A stretch of DNA of 64,000 nucleotides from Parietaria judaica (GCA_954871525.1 OX940867.1:12625343-12689342), one strand, 5' to 3'; numbered from the stretch's first letter, positions 34,032 through 45,220 are shown. The notes: generated by a model from the sequence alone, not told the origin. Numbers and translations are program-made.

Positions 34032-34151
34032 AGGGGTGCAACACGAGGACTTCCCAGGAGGTCACCCATCCTAGTACTACTCTCGCCAGAGCACGCTTAA
34101 CTTCGGAGTTCTGATGGGATCCCGTGCATTAGTGCTGGTATGATCGCACCC
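34032..34151 (-). rRNA. 5S rRNA: 5S rRNA gene, copy 101
   Basis: Has G64U, U63C and C29G. Downstream spacer 2 bp shorter. Type-2 box. Confidence 0.9.
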
Positions 34152-34370
34152 GTCAACATGTGCGGCGAAATGATATTTGTGTACACTCTTCCGCCGATTT
34201 TGTGGTAAAACTACCCTTTCTTTTCACGCCAAAGAAAACGGCGCACTACAGAAGTAAAAAATAAATTACTTTCACGTAAATTCTAATCATATTTTATTTT
34301 CTAAACAAAAAATAACCGTAAGAACTTTAAATTTGGTACGGGCGTAAAAATAAAATCCGGGCAAAAAAAG

Positions 34371-34490
34371 AGGGGTGCAACACGAGGACTTCCCAGGAGG
34401 TCACCCATCCTAGTACTACTCTCGCCCAAGCACGCTTAACTTCGGAGTTCTGATGGGATCCGGTGCATTAGTGCTGGTATGATCGAAACC
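34371..34490 (-). rRNA. 5S rRNA: 5S rRNA gene, copy 102
   Basis: Has G5U and G3U. T7 terminator; type-2 box. Confidence 0.9.
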
Positions 34491-34709
34491 GTCAACATGT
34501 GCGGCGAAATGATATTTGTGTACACTCTTCCGCCGATTTTGTGGTAAAACTACCCTTTCTTTTCACGCCAAAGAAAACGGCGCACTACAGAAGTAAAAAA
34601 TAAATTACTTTCACGTAAATTCTAATCTTATTTTATTTTCTAAACAAAAAATAACCGTAAGAACTTTAAATTTGGTACGGGCGTAAAAATAAAAGCCGGG
34701 CAAAAAAGG

Positions 34710-34829
34710 AGGGGTGCAACACGAGGACTTCCCAGGAGGTCACCCATCCTAGTACTACACTCGCCCAAGCACGCTTAACTTCGGAGTTCTGATGGGATCC
34801 GGTGCATTAGTGCTTGTATGATCGCACCC
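34710..34829 (-). rRNA. 5S rRNA: 5S rRNA gene, copy 103
   Basis: Has A71U and C15A. Type-1 box. Confidence 0.91.
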
Positions 34830-35048
34830 GTCAACATGTGCGGCGAAATAATATTTGTGTACGCTCTTCCGCCGATTTTGTGGTAAAACTACCCTTTCTT
34901 TTCACGCCAAAGAAAACGGCGCACTACAGAAGTAAAAAATAAACTATTTTCACGTAAATTCTAATCATATTTTATTTTCTAAACAAAAAATAACCGTAAG
35001 AACTTTAAATTTGGTACGGGCGTAAAAATAAAATCCGGGCAAAAAAGG

Positions 35049-35168
35049 AGGGGTGCAACACGAGGACTTCCCAGGAGGTCACCCATCCTAAAACTACTCT
35101 CGCCCAAGCACGCTTAACTTCGGTGTTCTGATGGGATCCGGTGCATTAGTGCTGGTATGATCGCACCC
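35049..35168 (-). rRNA. 5S rRNA: 5S rRNA gene, copy 104, internal T4
   Basis: Has C78U, A77U and U45A. Type-1 box with C to A at -9. Confidence 0.86.
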
Positions 35169-35387
35169 GTCAACATTTGCGGCGAAATAATATTTGTGTA
35201 CGCTCTTCCGCCGATTTTGTGGTAAAACTACCCTTTCTTTTCACGCCAAAAAAAACGGCGCACTACAGAAGTAAAAAATAAACTATTTTCACGTAAATTC
35301 TAATCTTATTTTATTTTCTAAACAAAAAATAACCGTAAGAACTTTAAATTTGGTACGGGCGTAAAAATAAAATCCGGGCAAAAAAGG

Positions 35388-35507
35388 AGGCGTGCAACAC
35401 GAGGACTTCCCAGGAGGTCACCCATCCTAGTACTACTCTCGCCCAAGCACGCTTAACATCGGAGTTCTGATGAGATCCGGTGCATTAGTGCTGGTATGAT
35501 CGCACCC
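35388..35507 (-). rRNA. 5S rRNA: 5S rRNA gene, copy 105
   Basis: Has C117G, A50U and C35U; BamHI site lost. Type-1 box. Confidence 0.91.
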
Positions 35508-35726
35508 GTCAACATGTGCGGCGAAATAATATTTGTGTACGCTCTTCCGCCGATTTTGTGGTAAAACTACCCTTTCTTTTCACGCCAAAGAAAACGGCGC
35601 ACTACAGAAGTAAAAAATAAACTATTTTCACGTAAATTCTAATCATATTTTATTTTCTAAACAAAAAATAACCGTAAGAACTTTAAATTTGGTACGGGCG
35701 TAAAAATAAAATCCGGGCAAAAAAGG

Positions 35727-35846
35727 AGGGGTGCAACACGAGGACTTCCCAGGAGGTCACCCATCCTAGTACTACTCTCGCCCAAGCACGCTTAACTTCG
35801 GTGTTCTGATGGGATCCGGTGCATTAGTGCTGGTATGATCGCACCC
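35727..35846 (-). rRNA. 5S rRNA: 5S rRNA gene, copy 106
   Basis: Has U45A without the T4 change found in copy 91 at the same block position. Type-1 box with C to A at -9. It looks like a gene-conversion mosaic. Confidence 0.94.
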
Positions 35847-36065
35847 GTCAACATTTGCGGCGAAATAATATTTGTGTACGCTCTTCCGCCGATTTTGTGG
35901 TAAAACTACCCTTTCTTTTCACGCCAAAAAAAACGGCGCACTACAGAAGTAAAAAATAAATTACTTTCACGTAAATTCAAATCTTATTTTATTTTCTAAA
36001 CAAAAAATAACCGTAAGAACTTTAAATTTGGTACGGGCGTAAAAATAAAATCCGGGCAAAAAAAG

Positions 36066-36185
36066 AGGGGTGCAACACGAGGACTTCCCAGGAGGTCACC
36101 CATCCTAGTACTACTCTCGCCCAAGCACGCTTAACTTCGGAGTTCTGATGGGATCCAGTGCATTAGTGCTGGTATGATCGCACCT
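36066..36185 (-). rRNA. 5S rRNA: 5S rRNA gene, copy 107
   Basis: Has C29U and G1A. G1A here is not matched by C118U, so the first helix I pair becomes A-C. T7 terminator; type-1 box. Confidence 0.92.
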
Positions 36186-36405
36186 GTCAACATGTGCGGC
36201 GAAATAATATTTGTGTACGCTCTTCCGCCGATTTTGTGGTAAAACTACCCTTTCTTTTCACGCCAAAGAAAACGGCGCACTACAGAAGTAAAATATAAAT
36301 TACTTTCACGTATATTCTAATCTTATTTTATTTTCTAAACAAAAAAATAACCGTAAGAACTTTAAATTTGGTACGGGCGTAAAAATAAAATCCGGGCAAA
36401 AAAGG

Positions 36406-36525
36406 AGGGGTGCAACACGAGGACTTCCCAGGAGGTCACCCATCCTAGTACTACTCTCGCCCAAGCACGCTTAACTTCGGAGTTCTGATGGGATCCGGTG
36501 CATTAGTGCTGGTATGATCGCACCC
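36406..36525 (-). rRNA. 5S rRNA: 5S rRNA gene, copy 108
   Basis: Consensus gene where the block order predicts A22G. Type-1 box; the upstream flank has a private GAGGGTAC word. Confidence 0.97.
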
Positions 36526-36744
36526 GTCAACATGTGCGGCGAAATAATATTTGTGTACCCTCTTCCGCCGATTTTGTGGTAAAACTACCCTTTCTTTTCA
36601 CGCCAAAGAAAACGGCGCACTACAGAAGTAAAAAATAAACTATTTTCACGTAAATTCTAATCATATTTTATTTTCTAAACAAAAAATAACCGTAAGAACT
36701 TTAAATTTGGTACGGGCGTAAAAATAAAATCCGGGCAAAAAAGG

Positions 36745-36864
36745 AGGGGTGCAACACGAGGACTTCCCAGGAGGTCACCCATCCTAAAACTACTCTCGCC
36801 CAAGCACGCTTAACTTCGGTGTTCTGATGGGATCCGGTGCATTAGTGCTGGTATGATCGCACCC
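36745..36864 (-). rRNA. 5S rRNA: 5S rRNA gene, copy 109, internal T4
   Basis: Has C78U, A77U and U45A. Type-1 box with C to A at -9. Confidence 0.86.
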
Positions 36865-37083
36865 GTCAACATTTGCGGCGAAATAATATTTGTGTACGCT
36901 CTTCCGCCGATTTTGTGGTAAAACTACCATTTCTTTTCACGCCAAAAAAAACGGCGCACTATTGAAGTAAAAAATAAATTACTTTCACGTAAATTCTAAT
37001 CTTATTTTATTTTCTAAACAAAAAATAACCGTAAGAGCTTTAAATTTGGTACGGGCGTAAAAATAAAATCCGGGCAAAAAAGG

Positions 37084-37203
37084 AGGGGTGCAACACGAGG
37101 ACTTCCCAGGAGGTCACCCATCCTAGTACTACTCTCGCCCAAGCACGCTTAACTTCGGAGTTCTGATGGGATCCAGTGCATTAGTGCTGGTATGATCGCA
37201 CCC
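37084..37203 (-). rRNA. 5S rRNA: 5S rRNA gene, copy 110
   Basis: Has C29U only. Type-1 box. The spacer toward copy 109 has a private GAGCTTT word. Confidence 0.95.
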
Positions 37204-37423
37204 GTCAACATGTGCGGCGAAATAATATTTGTGTACGCTCTTCCGCCGATTTTGTGGTAAAACTACCCTTTCTTTTCACGCCAAAGAAAACGGCGCACTA
37301 CAGAAGTAAAATATAAATTACTTTCACGTATATTCTAATCTTATTTTATTTTCTAAACAAAAAAATAACCGTAAGAACTTTAAATTTGGTACGGGCGTAA
37401 AAATAAAATCCGGGCAAAAAAGG

Positions 37424-37543
37424 AGGGGTGCAACACGAGGACTTCCCAGGAGGTCACCCATCCTAGTACTACTCTCGCCCAAGCACGCTTAACTTCGGAG
37501 TTCTGATGGGATCCGGCGCATTAGTGCTGGTATGATCGCACCC
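37424..37543 (-). rRNA. 5S rRNA: 5S rRNA gene, copy 111
   Basis: Has A27G only. Type-2m box. Starts both the end of block 3 and a four-gene module. Confidence 0.95.
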
Positions 37544-37762
37544 GTCAACAAGTGCGGCGAAATGATATTTGTGTACGCTCTTCCGCCGATTTTGTGGTAA
37601 AACTACCCTTTCTTTTCACGCCAAAGAAAACGGCGCACTACAGAAGTAAAAAATAAATTACTTTCACGTAAATTCTAATCTTATTTTATTTTCTAAACAA
37701 AAAATAACCGTAAGAACTTTAAATTTGGTACGGGCGTAAAAATAAAATCCGGGCAAAAAAGG

Positions 37763-37882
37763 AGGGGTGCAACACGAGGACTTCCCAGGAGGTCACCCAT
37801 CCTAGTACTACTCTCGCCCAAGCACGCTTAACTTCGGAGTTCTGATGGGATCCGGTGCATTAGTGCTGGTACAATCGCACCC
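37763..37882 (-). rRNA. 5S rRNA: 5S rRNA gene, copy 112
   Basis: Has A11G and C10U. Type-2 box. Last gene of 15-unit block 3. Confidence 0.93.
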
Positions 37883-38101
37883 GTCAACATGTGCGGCGAA
37901 ATGATATTTGTGTACACTCTTCCGCCGATTTTGTGGTAAAACTACCCTTTCTTTTCACGCCAAAGAAAACGGCGCACTACAGAAGTAAAATATAAATTAC
38001 TTTCACGTAAATTCTAATCTTATTTTATTTTCTAAACAAAAAATAACCGTACGAACTTTAAATTTGGTACGGGCGTAAAAATAAAATCCGGGCAAAAAAG
38101 G

Positions 38102-38221
38102 AGGGGTGCAACACGAGGACTTCCCAGGAGGTCACCCATCCTAGTACTACTCTCGCCCAAGCACGCTTAACATCGACGTTCTGATGGGATCCGGTGCATT
38201 AGTGCTGGTATGATCGCACCC
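38102..38221 (-). rRNA. 5S rRNA: 5S rRNA gene, copy 113
   Basis: Has A50U, C46U and U45G. Type-2 box. Confidence 0.91.
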
Positions 38222-38440
38222 GTCAACATGTGCGGCGAAATGATATTTGTGTACACTCTTCCGCCGATTTTGTGGTAAAACTACCCTTTCTTTTCACGCC
38301 AAAGAAAACGGCGCACTACAGAAGTAAAAAATAAATTACTTTCACGTAAATTCTATTCTTATTTTAATTTCTATACAAAAAATAACCGTAAGAACTTTAA
38401 ATTTGGTACAGGCGTAAAAATAAAATCCGGGCAAAAAATG

Positions 38441-38560
38441 AAGTGTGCAACACGAGGACTTTCCAGGAGGTCACCCATCGTAGTACTACTCTCGCCCAAG
38501 CACGCTTAACTTCGGAGTTCTGATGGGATCCGGTGCATTAGTGCTGGTATGATCGCACCC
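38441..38560 (-). rRNA. 5S rRNA: 5S rRNA gene, copy 114
   Basis: Has C119U, C117A, G99A and G81C. Type-2 box. Confidence 0.9.
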
Positions 38561-38779
38561 GTCAACATGTGCGGCGAAATGATATTTGTGTACACTCTTC
38601 CGCCGATTTTGTGGTAAAACTACCCTTTCTTTTCACGCCAAAGAAAACGGCGCACTACAGAAGTAAAAAATAAACTATTTTCACGTAAATTCTATTCATA
38701 TTTTATTTTCTAAACAAAAAATAACCGTAAGAACTTTAAATTTGGTACGGGCGTAAAAATAAAATCCGGGCAAAAAAGG

Positions 38780-38899
38780 AGGGGTGCAACACAAGGACTT
38801 CCCAGGAGGTCACCCATCCTAGTACTACTCTCGCCCAAGCACGCTTAACTTCGGAGTTCAGATGGGATCCGGTGCATTAGTGCTGGTATGATCGCACCC
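38780..38899 (-). rRNA. 5S rRNA: 5S rRNA gene, copy 115
   Basis: Has C107U and A40U. Type-2 box. First gene of the 11-unit duplication. Confidence 0.93.
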
Positions 38900-39118
38900 G
38901 TCAACATGTGCGGCGAAATGATATTTGTGTACACTCTTCCGCCGAATTTGTGGTAAAACTACCCTTTCTTTTCACGCCAAAGAAAACGGCGCACTACAGA
39001 AGTAAAAAATAAATTACTTTCACGTAAATTCTAATCTTATTTTATTTTCTAAACAAAAAATAACCGTAAGAACTTTAAATTTGGTACGGGCGTAAAAATA
39101 AAAGCCGGGCAAAAAAGG

Positions 39119-39238
39119 AGGGGTGCAACACGAGGACTTCCCAGGAGGTCACCCATCCTAGTACTACACTTGCCCAAGCACGCTTAACTTCGGAGTTCTG
39201 ATGGGATCCGGTGCATTAGTGCTGGTATGATCGCACCC
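39119..39238 (-). rRNA. 5S rRNA: 5S rRNA gene, copy 116
   Basis: Has A71U and G68A, both in the intermediate element. Type-1 box. Confidence 0.91.
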
Positions 39239-39457
39239 GTCAACATGTGCGGCGAAATAATATTTGTGTACGCTCTTCCGCCGATTTTGTGGTAAAACTA
39301 CCCTTTCTTTTCACGCCAAAGAAAACGGCGCACTACAGAAGTAAAAAATAAACTATTTTCACGTAAATTCTAATCTTATTTTATTTTCTAAACAAAAAAT
39401 AACCGTAAGAACTTTAAATTTGGTACGGGCGTAAAAATAAAATCCGGGCAAAAAAGG

Positions 39458-39577
39458 AGGGGTGCAACACGAGGACTTCCCAGGAGGTCACCCATCCTAG
39501 TACTACTCTCGCCTAAGCACGCTTAACTTCGGAGTTCTGATGGGATCCGGTGCATTAGTGCTGGTATGATCGCACCC
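39458..39577 (-). rRNA. 5S rRNA: 5S rRNA gene, copy 117
   Basis: Has G64A. Type-2 box with G to A at -3 (GTTAAC before the start). Confidence 0.93.
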
Positions 39578-39796
39578 GTTAACATGTGCGGCGAAATGAT
39601 ATTTGTGTACACTCTTCCGCCGATTTTGTGGTAAAACTACCCTTTCTTTTCACGCCAAAGAAAACGGCGCACTACAGAAGTAAAAAATAAATTACTTTCA
39701 CGTAAATTCTAATCTTATTTTATTTTCTAAACAAAAAATAACCGTAAGAACTTTAAATTTGGTACGGGCGTAAAAATAAAATCCGGGCAAAAAAGG

Positions 39797-39916
39797 AGGC
39801 GTGCAACACGAGGAATTCCCAGGAGGTCACCCATCCTAGTACTACTCTCGCCCAAGCACGCTTAACTTCGGAGTTCTGATGGGATCCGGTGCATTAGTGC
39901 TGGTATGATCGCACCC
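39797..39916 (-). rRNA. 5S rRNA: 5S rRNA gene, copy 118
   Basis: Has C117G and G102U. The upstream box is AAATAATATT, a T to A change at -22 shared only with copy 129. Confidence 0.93.
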
Positions 39917-40135
39917 GTCAACATGTGCGGCGAAATATTATTTGTGTACGCTCTTCCGCCGATTTTGTGGTAAAACTACCCTTTCTTTTCACGCCAAAGA
40001 AAACGGCGCACTACAGAAGTAAAAAATAAACTATTTTCACGTAAATTCTAATCATATTTTATTTTCTAAACAAAAAATAACCGTAAGAACTTTAAATTTG
40101 GTACGGGCGTAAAAATAAAATCCGGGCAAAAAAGG

Positions 40136-40255
40136 AGGGGTGCAACACGAGGACTTCCCAGGAGGTCACCCATCCTAAAACTACTCTCGCCCAAGCACGC
40201 TTAACTTCGGAGTTCTGATGGGATCCGGTGCATTAGTGCTGGTATGATCGCACCC
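40136..40255 (-). rRNA. 5S rRNA: 5S rRNA gene, copy 119, internal T4
   Basis: Has C78U and A77U. Type-1 box. Confidence 0.88.
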
Positions 40256-40474
40256 GTCAACATGTGCGGCGAAATAATATTTGTGTACGCTCTTCCGCCG
40301 ATTTTGTGGTAAAACTACCCTTTCTTTTCACGCCAAAGAAAACGGCGCACTACAGAAGTAAAAAATAAATTACTTTCACGTAAATTCTAATCTTATTTTA
40401 TTTTCTAAACAAAAAATAACCGTAAGAACTTTAAATTTGGTACGGGCGTAAAAATAAAATCCGGGCAAAAAAGG

Positions 40475-40594
40475 AGGGGTGCAACACGAGGACTTCCCAG
40501 GAGGTCACCCATCCTAGTACTACTCTCGCCCAAGCACGCTTAACTTCGGAGTTCTGATGGGATCCGGTGCATTAGTGCTGGTATGATCGCACCC
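40475..40594 (-). rRNA. 5S rRNA: 5S rRNA gene, copy 120
   Basis: Consensus gene. Type-2m box. First gene of a four-gene module. Confidence 0.97.
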
Positions 40595-40813
40595 GTCAAC
40601 AAGTGCGGCGAAATGATATTTGTGTACGCTCTTCCGCCGATTTTGTGGTAAAACTACCCTTTCTTTTCACGCCAAAGAAAACGGCGCACTACAGAAGTAA
40701 AAAATAAATTACTTTCACGTAAATTCTAATCTTATTTTATTTTCTAAACAAAAAATAACCGTAAGAACTTTAAATTTGGTACGGGCGTAAAAATAAAATC
40801 CGGGCAAAAAAGG

Positions 40814-40933
40814 AGGGGTGCAACACGAGGACTTCCCAGGAGGTCACCCATCCTAGTACTACTCTCGCCCAAGCACGCTTAACTTCGGAGTTCTGATGGG
40901 ATCCGGTGCATTAGTGCTGGTACGATCGCACCC
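40814..40933 (-). rRNA. 5S rRNA: 5S rRNA gene, copy 121
   Basis: Has A11G only. Type-2 box. Confidence 0.95.
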
Positions 40934-41152
40934 GTCAACATGTGCGGCGAAATGATATTTGTGTACACTCTTCCGCCGATTTTGTGGTAAAACTACCCTT
41001 TCTTTTCACGCCAAAGAAAACGGCGCACTACAGAAGTAAAAAATAAATTACTTTCACGTAAATTCTAATCTTATTTTATTTTCTAAACAAAAAATAACCG
41101 TACGAACTTTAAATTTGGTACGGGCGTAAAAATAAAATCCGGGCAAAAAAGG

Positions 41153-41272
41153 AGGGGTGCAACACGAGGACTTCCCAGGAGGTCACCCATCCTAGTACTA
41201 CTCTCGCCCAAGCACGCTTAACATCGGAGTTCTGATGGGATCCGGTGCATTAGTGCTGGTATGATCGCACCC
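41153..41272 (-). rRNA. 5S rRNA: 5S rRNA gene, copy 122
   Basis: Has A50U only. Type-2 box. Confidence 0.95.
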
Positions 41273-41491
41273 GTCAACATGTGCGGCGAAATGATATTTG
41301 TGTACACTCTTCCGCCGATTTTGTGGTAAAACTACCCTTTCTTTTCACGCCAAAGAAAACGGCGCACTACAGAAGTAAAAAATAAATTACTTTCACGTAA
41401 ATTCTATTCTTATTTTAATTTCTAAACAAAAAATAACCGTAAGAACTTTAAATTTGGTACGGGCGTAAAAATAAAATCCGGGCAAAAAATG

Positions 41492-41611
41492 AAGTGTGCA
41501 ACACGAGGACTTTCCAGGAGGTCACCCATCGTAGTACTACTCTCGCCCAAGCACGCTTAACTTCGGAGTTCTGATGGGATCCGGTGCATTAGTGCTGGTA
41601 TGATCGCACCC
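41492..41611 (-). rRNA. 5S rRNA: 5S rRNA gene, copy 123
   Basis: Has C119U, C117A, G99A and G81C. Type-2 box. Confidence 0.9.
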
Positions 41612-41830
41612 GTCAACATGTGCGGCGAAATGATATTTGTGTACACTCTTCCGCCGATTTTGTGGTAAAACTACCCTTTCTTTTCACGCCAAAGAAAACG
41701 GCGCACTACAGAAGTAAAAAATAAATTACTTTCACGTAAATTCTATTCTTATTTTAATTTCTAAACAAAAAATAACCGTAAGAACTTTAAATTTGGTACG
41801 GGCGTAAAAATAAAATCCGGGCAAAAAATG

Positions 41831-41950
41831 AAGTGTGCAACACGAGGACTTTCCAGGAGGTCACCCATCGTAGTACTACTCTCGCCCAAGCACGCTTAAC
41901 TTCGGAGTTCTGATGGGATCCGGTGCATTAGTGCTGGTATGATCGCACCC
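41831..41950 (-). rRNA. 5S rRNA: 5S rRNA gene, copy 124
   Basis: Has the same four changes and spacer words as copy 123, so it looks like a single-unit duplicate. Type-2 box. Confidence 0.9.
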
Positions 41951-42169
41951 GTCAACATGTGCGGCGAAATGATATTTGTGTACACTCTTCCGCCGATTTT
42001 GTGGTAAAACTACCCTTTCTTTTCACGCCAAAGAAAACGGCGCACTACAGAAGTAAAAAATAAATTACTTTCACGTAAATTCTAATCTTATTTTATTTTC
42101 TAAACAAAAAATAACCGTAAGAACTTTAAATTTGGTACGGGCGTAAAAATAAAATCCGGGCAAAAAAGG

Positions 42170-42289
42170 AGGGGTGCAACACGAGGACTTCCCAGGAGGT
42201 CACCCATCCTAGTACTACTCTCGCCCAAGCACGCTTAACTTCGGAGTTCTGATGGGATCCGGTGCATTAGTGCTGGTATGATCGCACCC
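42170..42289 (-). rRNA. 5S rRNA: 5S rRNA gene, copy 125
   Basis: Consensus gene. Type-2 box. Confidence 0.98.
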
Positions 42290-42508
42290 GTCAACATGTG
42301 CGGCGAAATGATATTTGTGTACACTCTTCCGCCGATTTTGTGGTAAAACTACCCTTTCTTTTCACGCCAAAGAAAACGGCGCACTACAGAAGTAAAAAAT
42401 AAACTATTTTCACGTAAATTCTATTCATATTTTATTTTCTAAACAAAAAATAACCGTAAGAACTTTAAATTTGGTACGGGCGTAAAAATAAAATCCGGGC
42501 AAAAAAGG

Positions 42509-42628
42509 AGGGGTGCAACACAAGGACTTCCCAGGAGGTCACCCATCCTAGTACTACTCTCGCCCAAGCACGCTTAACTTCGGAGTTCAGATGGGATCCG
42601 GTGCATTAGTGCTGGTATGATCGCACCC
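42509..42628 (-). rRNA. 5S rRNA: 5S rRNA gene, copy 126
   Basis: Has C107U and A40U. Type-2 box. Partner of copy 115. Confidence 0.93.
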
Positions 42629-42847
42629 GTCAACATGTGCGGCGAAATGATATTTGTGTACACTCTTCCGCCGAATTTGTGGTAAAACTACCCTTTCTTT
42701 TCACGCCAAAGAAAACGGCGCACTACAGAAGTAAAAAATAAATTACTTTCACGTAAATTCTAATCTTATTTTATTTTCTAAACAAAAAATAACCGTAAGA
42801 ACTTTAAATTTGGTACGGGCGTAAAAATAAAAGCCGGGCAAAAAAGG

Positions 42848-42967
42848 AGGGGTGCAACACGAGGACTTCCCAGGAGGTCACCCATCCTAGTACTACACTT
42901 GCCCAAGCACGCTTAACTTCGGAGTTCTGATGGGATCCGGTGCATTAGTGCTGGTATGATCGCACCC
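42848..42967 (-). rRNA. 5S rRNA: 5S rRNA gene, copy 127
   Basis: Has A71U and G68A. Type-1 box. Partner of copy 116. Confidence 0.91.
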
Positions 42968-43186
42968 GTCAACATGTGCGGCGAAATAATATTTGTGTAC
43001 GCTCTTCCGCCGATTTTGTGGTAAAACTACCCTTTCTTTTCACGCCAAAGAAAACGGCGCACTACAGAAGTAAAAAATAAATTACTTTCACGTAAATTCT
43101 AATCTTATTTTATTTTCTAAACAAAAAATAACCGTAAGAACTTTAAATTTGGTACGGGCGTAAAAATAAAATCCGGGCAAAAAAGG

Positions 43187-43306
43187 AGGGGTGCAACACG
43201 AGGACTTCCCAGGAGGTCACCCATCCTAGTACTACTCTCGCCTAAGCACGCTTAACTTCGGAGTTCTGATGGGATCCGGTGCATTAGTGCTGGTATGATC
43301 GCACCC
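43187..43306 (-). rRNA. 5S rRNA: 5S rRNA gene, copy 128
   Basis: Has G64A. Type-2 box with G to A at -3. Partner of copy 117. Confidence 0.93.
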
Positions 43307-43525
43307 GTTAACATGTGCGGCGAAATGATATTTGTGTACACTCTTCCGCCGATTTTGTGGTAAAACTACCCTTTCTTTTCACGCCAAAGAAAACGGCGCA
43401 CTACAGAAGTAAAAAATAAATTACTTTCACGTAAATTCTAATCTTATTTTATTTTCTAAACAAAAAATAACCGTAAGAACTTTAAATTTGGTACGGGCGT
43501 AAAAATAAAATCCGGGCAAAAAAGG

Positions 43526-43645
43526 AGGCGTGCAACACGAGGAATTCCCAGGAGGTCACCCATCCTAGTACTACTCTCGCCCAAGCACGCTTAACTTCGG
43601 AGTTCTGATGGGATCCGGTGCATTAGTGCTGGTATGATCGCACCC
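43526..43645 (-). rRNA. 5S rRNA: 5S rRNA gene, copy 129
   Basis: Has C117G and G102U. AAATAATATT box as in copy 118. Confidence 0.93.
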
Positions 43646-43864
43646 GTCAACATGTGCGGCGAAATATTATTTGTGTACGCTCTTCCGCCGATTTTGTGGT
43701 AAAACTACCCTTTCTTTTCACGCCAAAGAAAACGGCGCACTACAGAAGTAAAAAATAAACTATTTTCACGTAAATTCTAATCATATTTTATTTTCTAAAC
43801 AAAAAATAACCGTAAGAACTTTAAATTTGGTACGGGCGTAAAAATAAAATCCGGGCAAAAAAGG

Positions 43865-43984
43865 AGGGGTGCAACACGAGGACTTCCCAGGAGGTCACCC
43901 ATCCTAAAACTACTCTCGCCCAAGCACGCTTAACTTCGGAGTTCTGATGGGATCCGGTGCATTAGTGCTGGTATGATCGCACCC
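43865..43984 (-). rRNA. 5S rRNA: 5S rRNA gene, copy 130, internal T4
   Basis: Has C78U and A77U. Type-1 box. Confidence 0.88.
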
Positions 43985-44203
43985 GTCAACATGTGCGGCG
44001 AAATAATATTTGTGTACGCTCTTCCGCCGATTTTATGGTAAAACTACCCTTTCTTTTCACGCCAAAGAAAACGGCGCACTACAGAAGTAAAAAATAAATT
44101 ACTTTCACGTAAATTCTAATCTTATTTTATTTTCTAAACAAAAAATAACCGTAAGAACTTTAAATTTGGTACGGGCGTAAAAATAAAATCCGGGCAAAAA
44201 AGG

Positions 44204-44323
44204 AGGGGTGCAACACGAGGACTTCCCAGGAGGTCACCCATCCTAGTACTACTCTCGCCCAAGCACGCTTAACTTCGGAGTTCTGATGGGATCCGGTGCA
44301 TTAGTGCTGGTATGATCGCACCC
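44204..44323 (-). rRNA. 5S rRNA: 5S rRNA gene, copy 131
   Basis: Consensus gene. Type-2m box. Identical units lie 21 units on at copy 152. Confidence 0.97.
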
Positions 44324-44542
44324 GTCAACAAGTGCGGCGAAATGATATTTGTGTACGCTCTTCCGCCGATTTTGTGGTAAAACTACCCTTTCTTTTCACG
44401 CCAAAGAAAACGGCGCACTACAGAAGTAAAAAATAAATTACTTTCACGTAAATTCTAATCTTATTTTATTTTCTAAACAAAAAATAACCGTAAGAACTTT
44501 AAATTTGGTACGGGCGTAAAAATAAAATCCGGGCAAAAAAGG

Positions 44543-44662
44543 AGGGGTGCAACACGAGGACTTCCCAGGAGGTCACCCATCCTAGTACTACTCTCGCCCA
44601 AGCACGCTTAACTTCGGAGTTCTGATGGGATCCGGTGCATTAGTGCTGGTACGATCGCACCC
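44543..44662 (-). rRNA. 5S rRNA: 5S rRNA gene, copy 132
   Basis: Has A11G only. Type-2 box. Confidence 0.95.
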
Positions 44663-44881
44663 GTCAACATGTGCGGCGAAATGATATTTGTGTACACTCT
44701 TCCGCCGATTTTGTGGTAAAACTACCCTTTCTTTTCACGCCAAAGAAAACGGCGCACTACAGAAGTAAAAAATAAATTACTTTCACGTAAATTCTAATCT
44801 TATTTTATTTTCTAAACAAAAAATAACCGTACGAACTTTAAATTTGGTACGGGCGTAAAAATAAAATCCGGGCAAAAAAGG

Positions 44882-45001
44882 AGGGGTGCAACACGAGGAC
44901 TTCCCAGGAGGTCACCCATCCTAGTACTACTCTCGCCCAAGCACGCTTAACATCGGAGTTCTGATGGGATCCGGTGCATTAGTGCTGGTATGATCGCACC
45001 C
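44882..45001 (-). rRNA. 5S rRNA: 5S rRNA gene, copy 133
   Basis: Has A50U only. Type-2 box. Confidence 0.95.
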
Positions 45002-45220
45002 GTCAACATGTGCGGCGAAATGATATTTGTGTACACTCTTCCGCCGATTTTGTGGTAAAACTACCCTTTCTTTTCACGCCAAAGAAAACGGCGCACTACA
45101 GAAGTAAAAAATAAATTACTTTCACGTAAATTCTATTCTTATTTTAATTTCTAAACAAAAAATAACCGTAAGAACTTTAAATTTGGTACGGGCGTAAAAA
45201 TAAAATCCGGGCAAAAAATG

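Larger units (their letters stand above)
22847..38101 (-). repeat. 15-unit higher-order repeat, three blocks of 5,085 bp
   Basis: Copies 68-82, 83-97 and 98-112 follow the same subtype order: CCTTGC consensus, C117G, consensus or C6U, C29G group, G5U/G3U, A71U/C15A, then the internal-T4 triplets, A27G and A11G/C10U. Matching copies are exactly 5,085 bp apart (22847, 27932, 33017). Blocks 2 and 3 share more private changes (C6U, U45A) with each other than with block 1. Copies 45-55 repeat the first 11 positions of the block. Confidence 0.9.
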
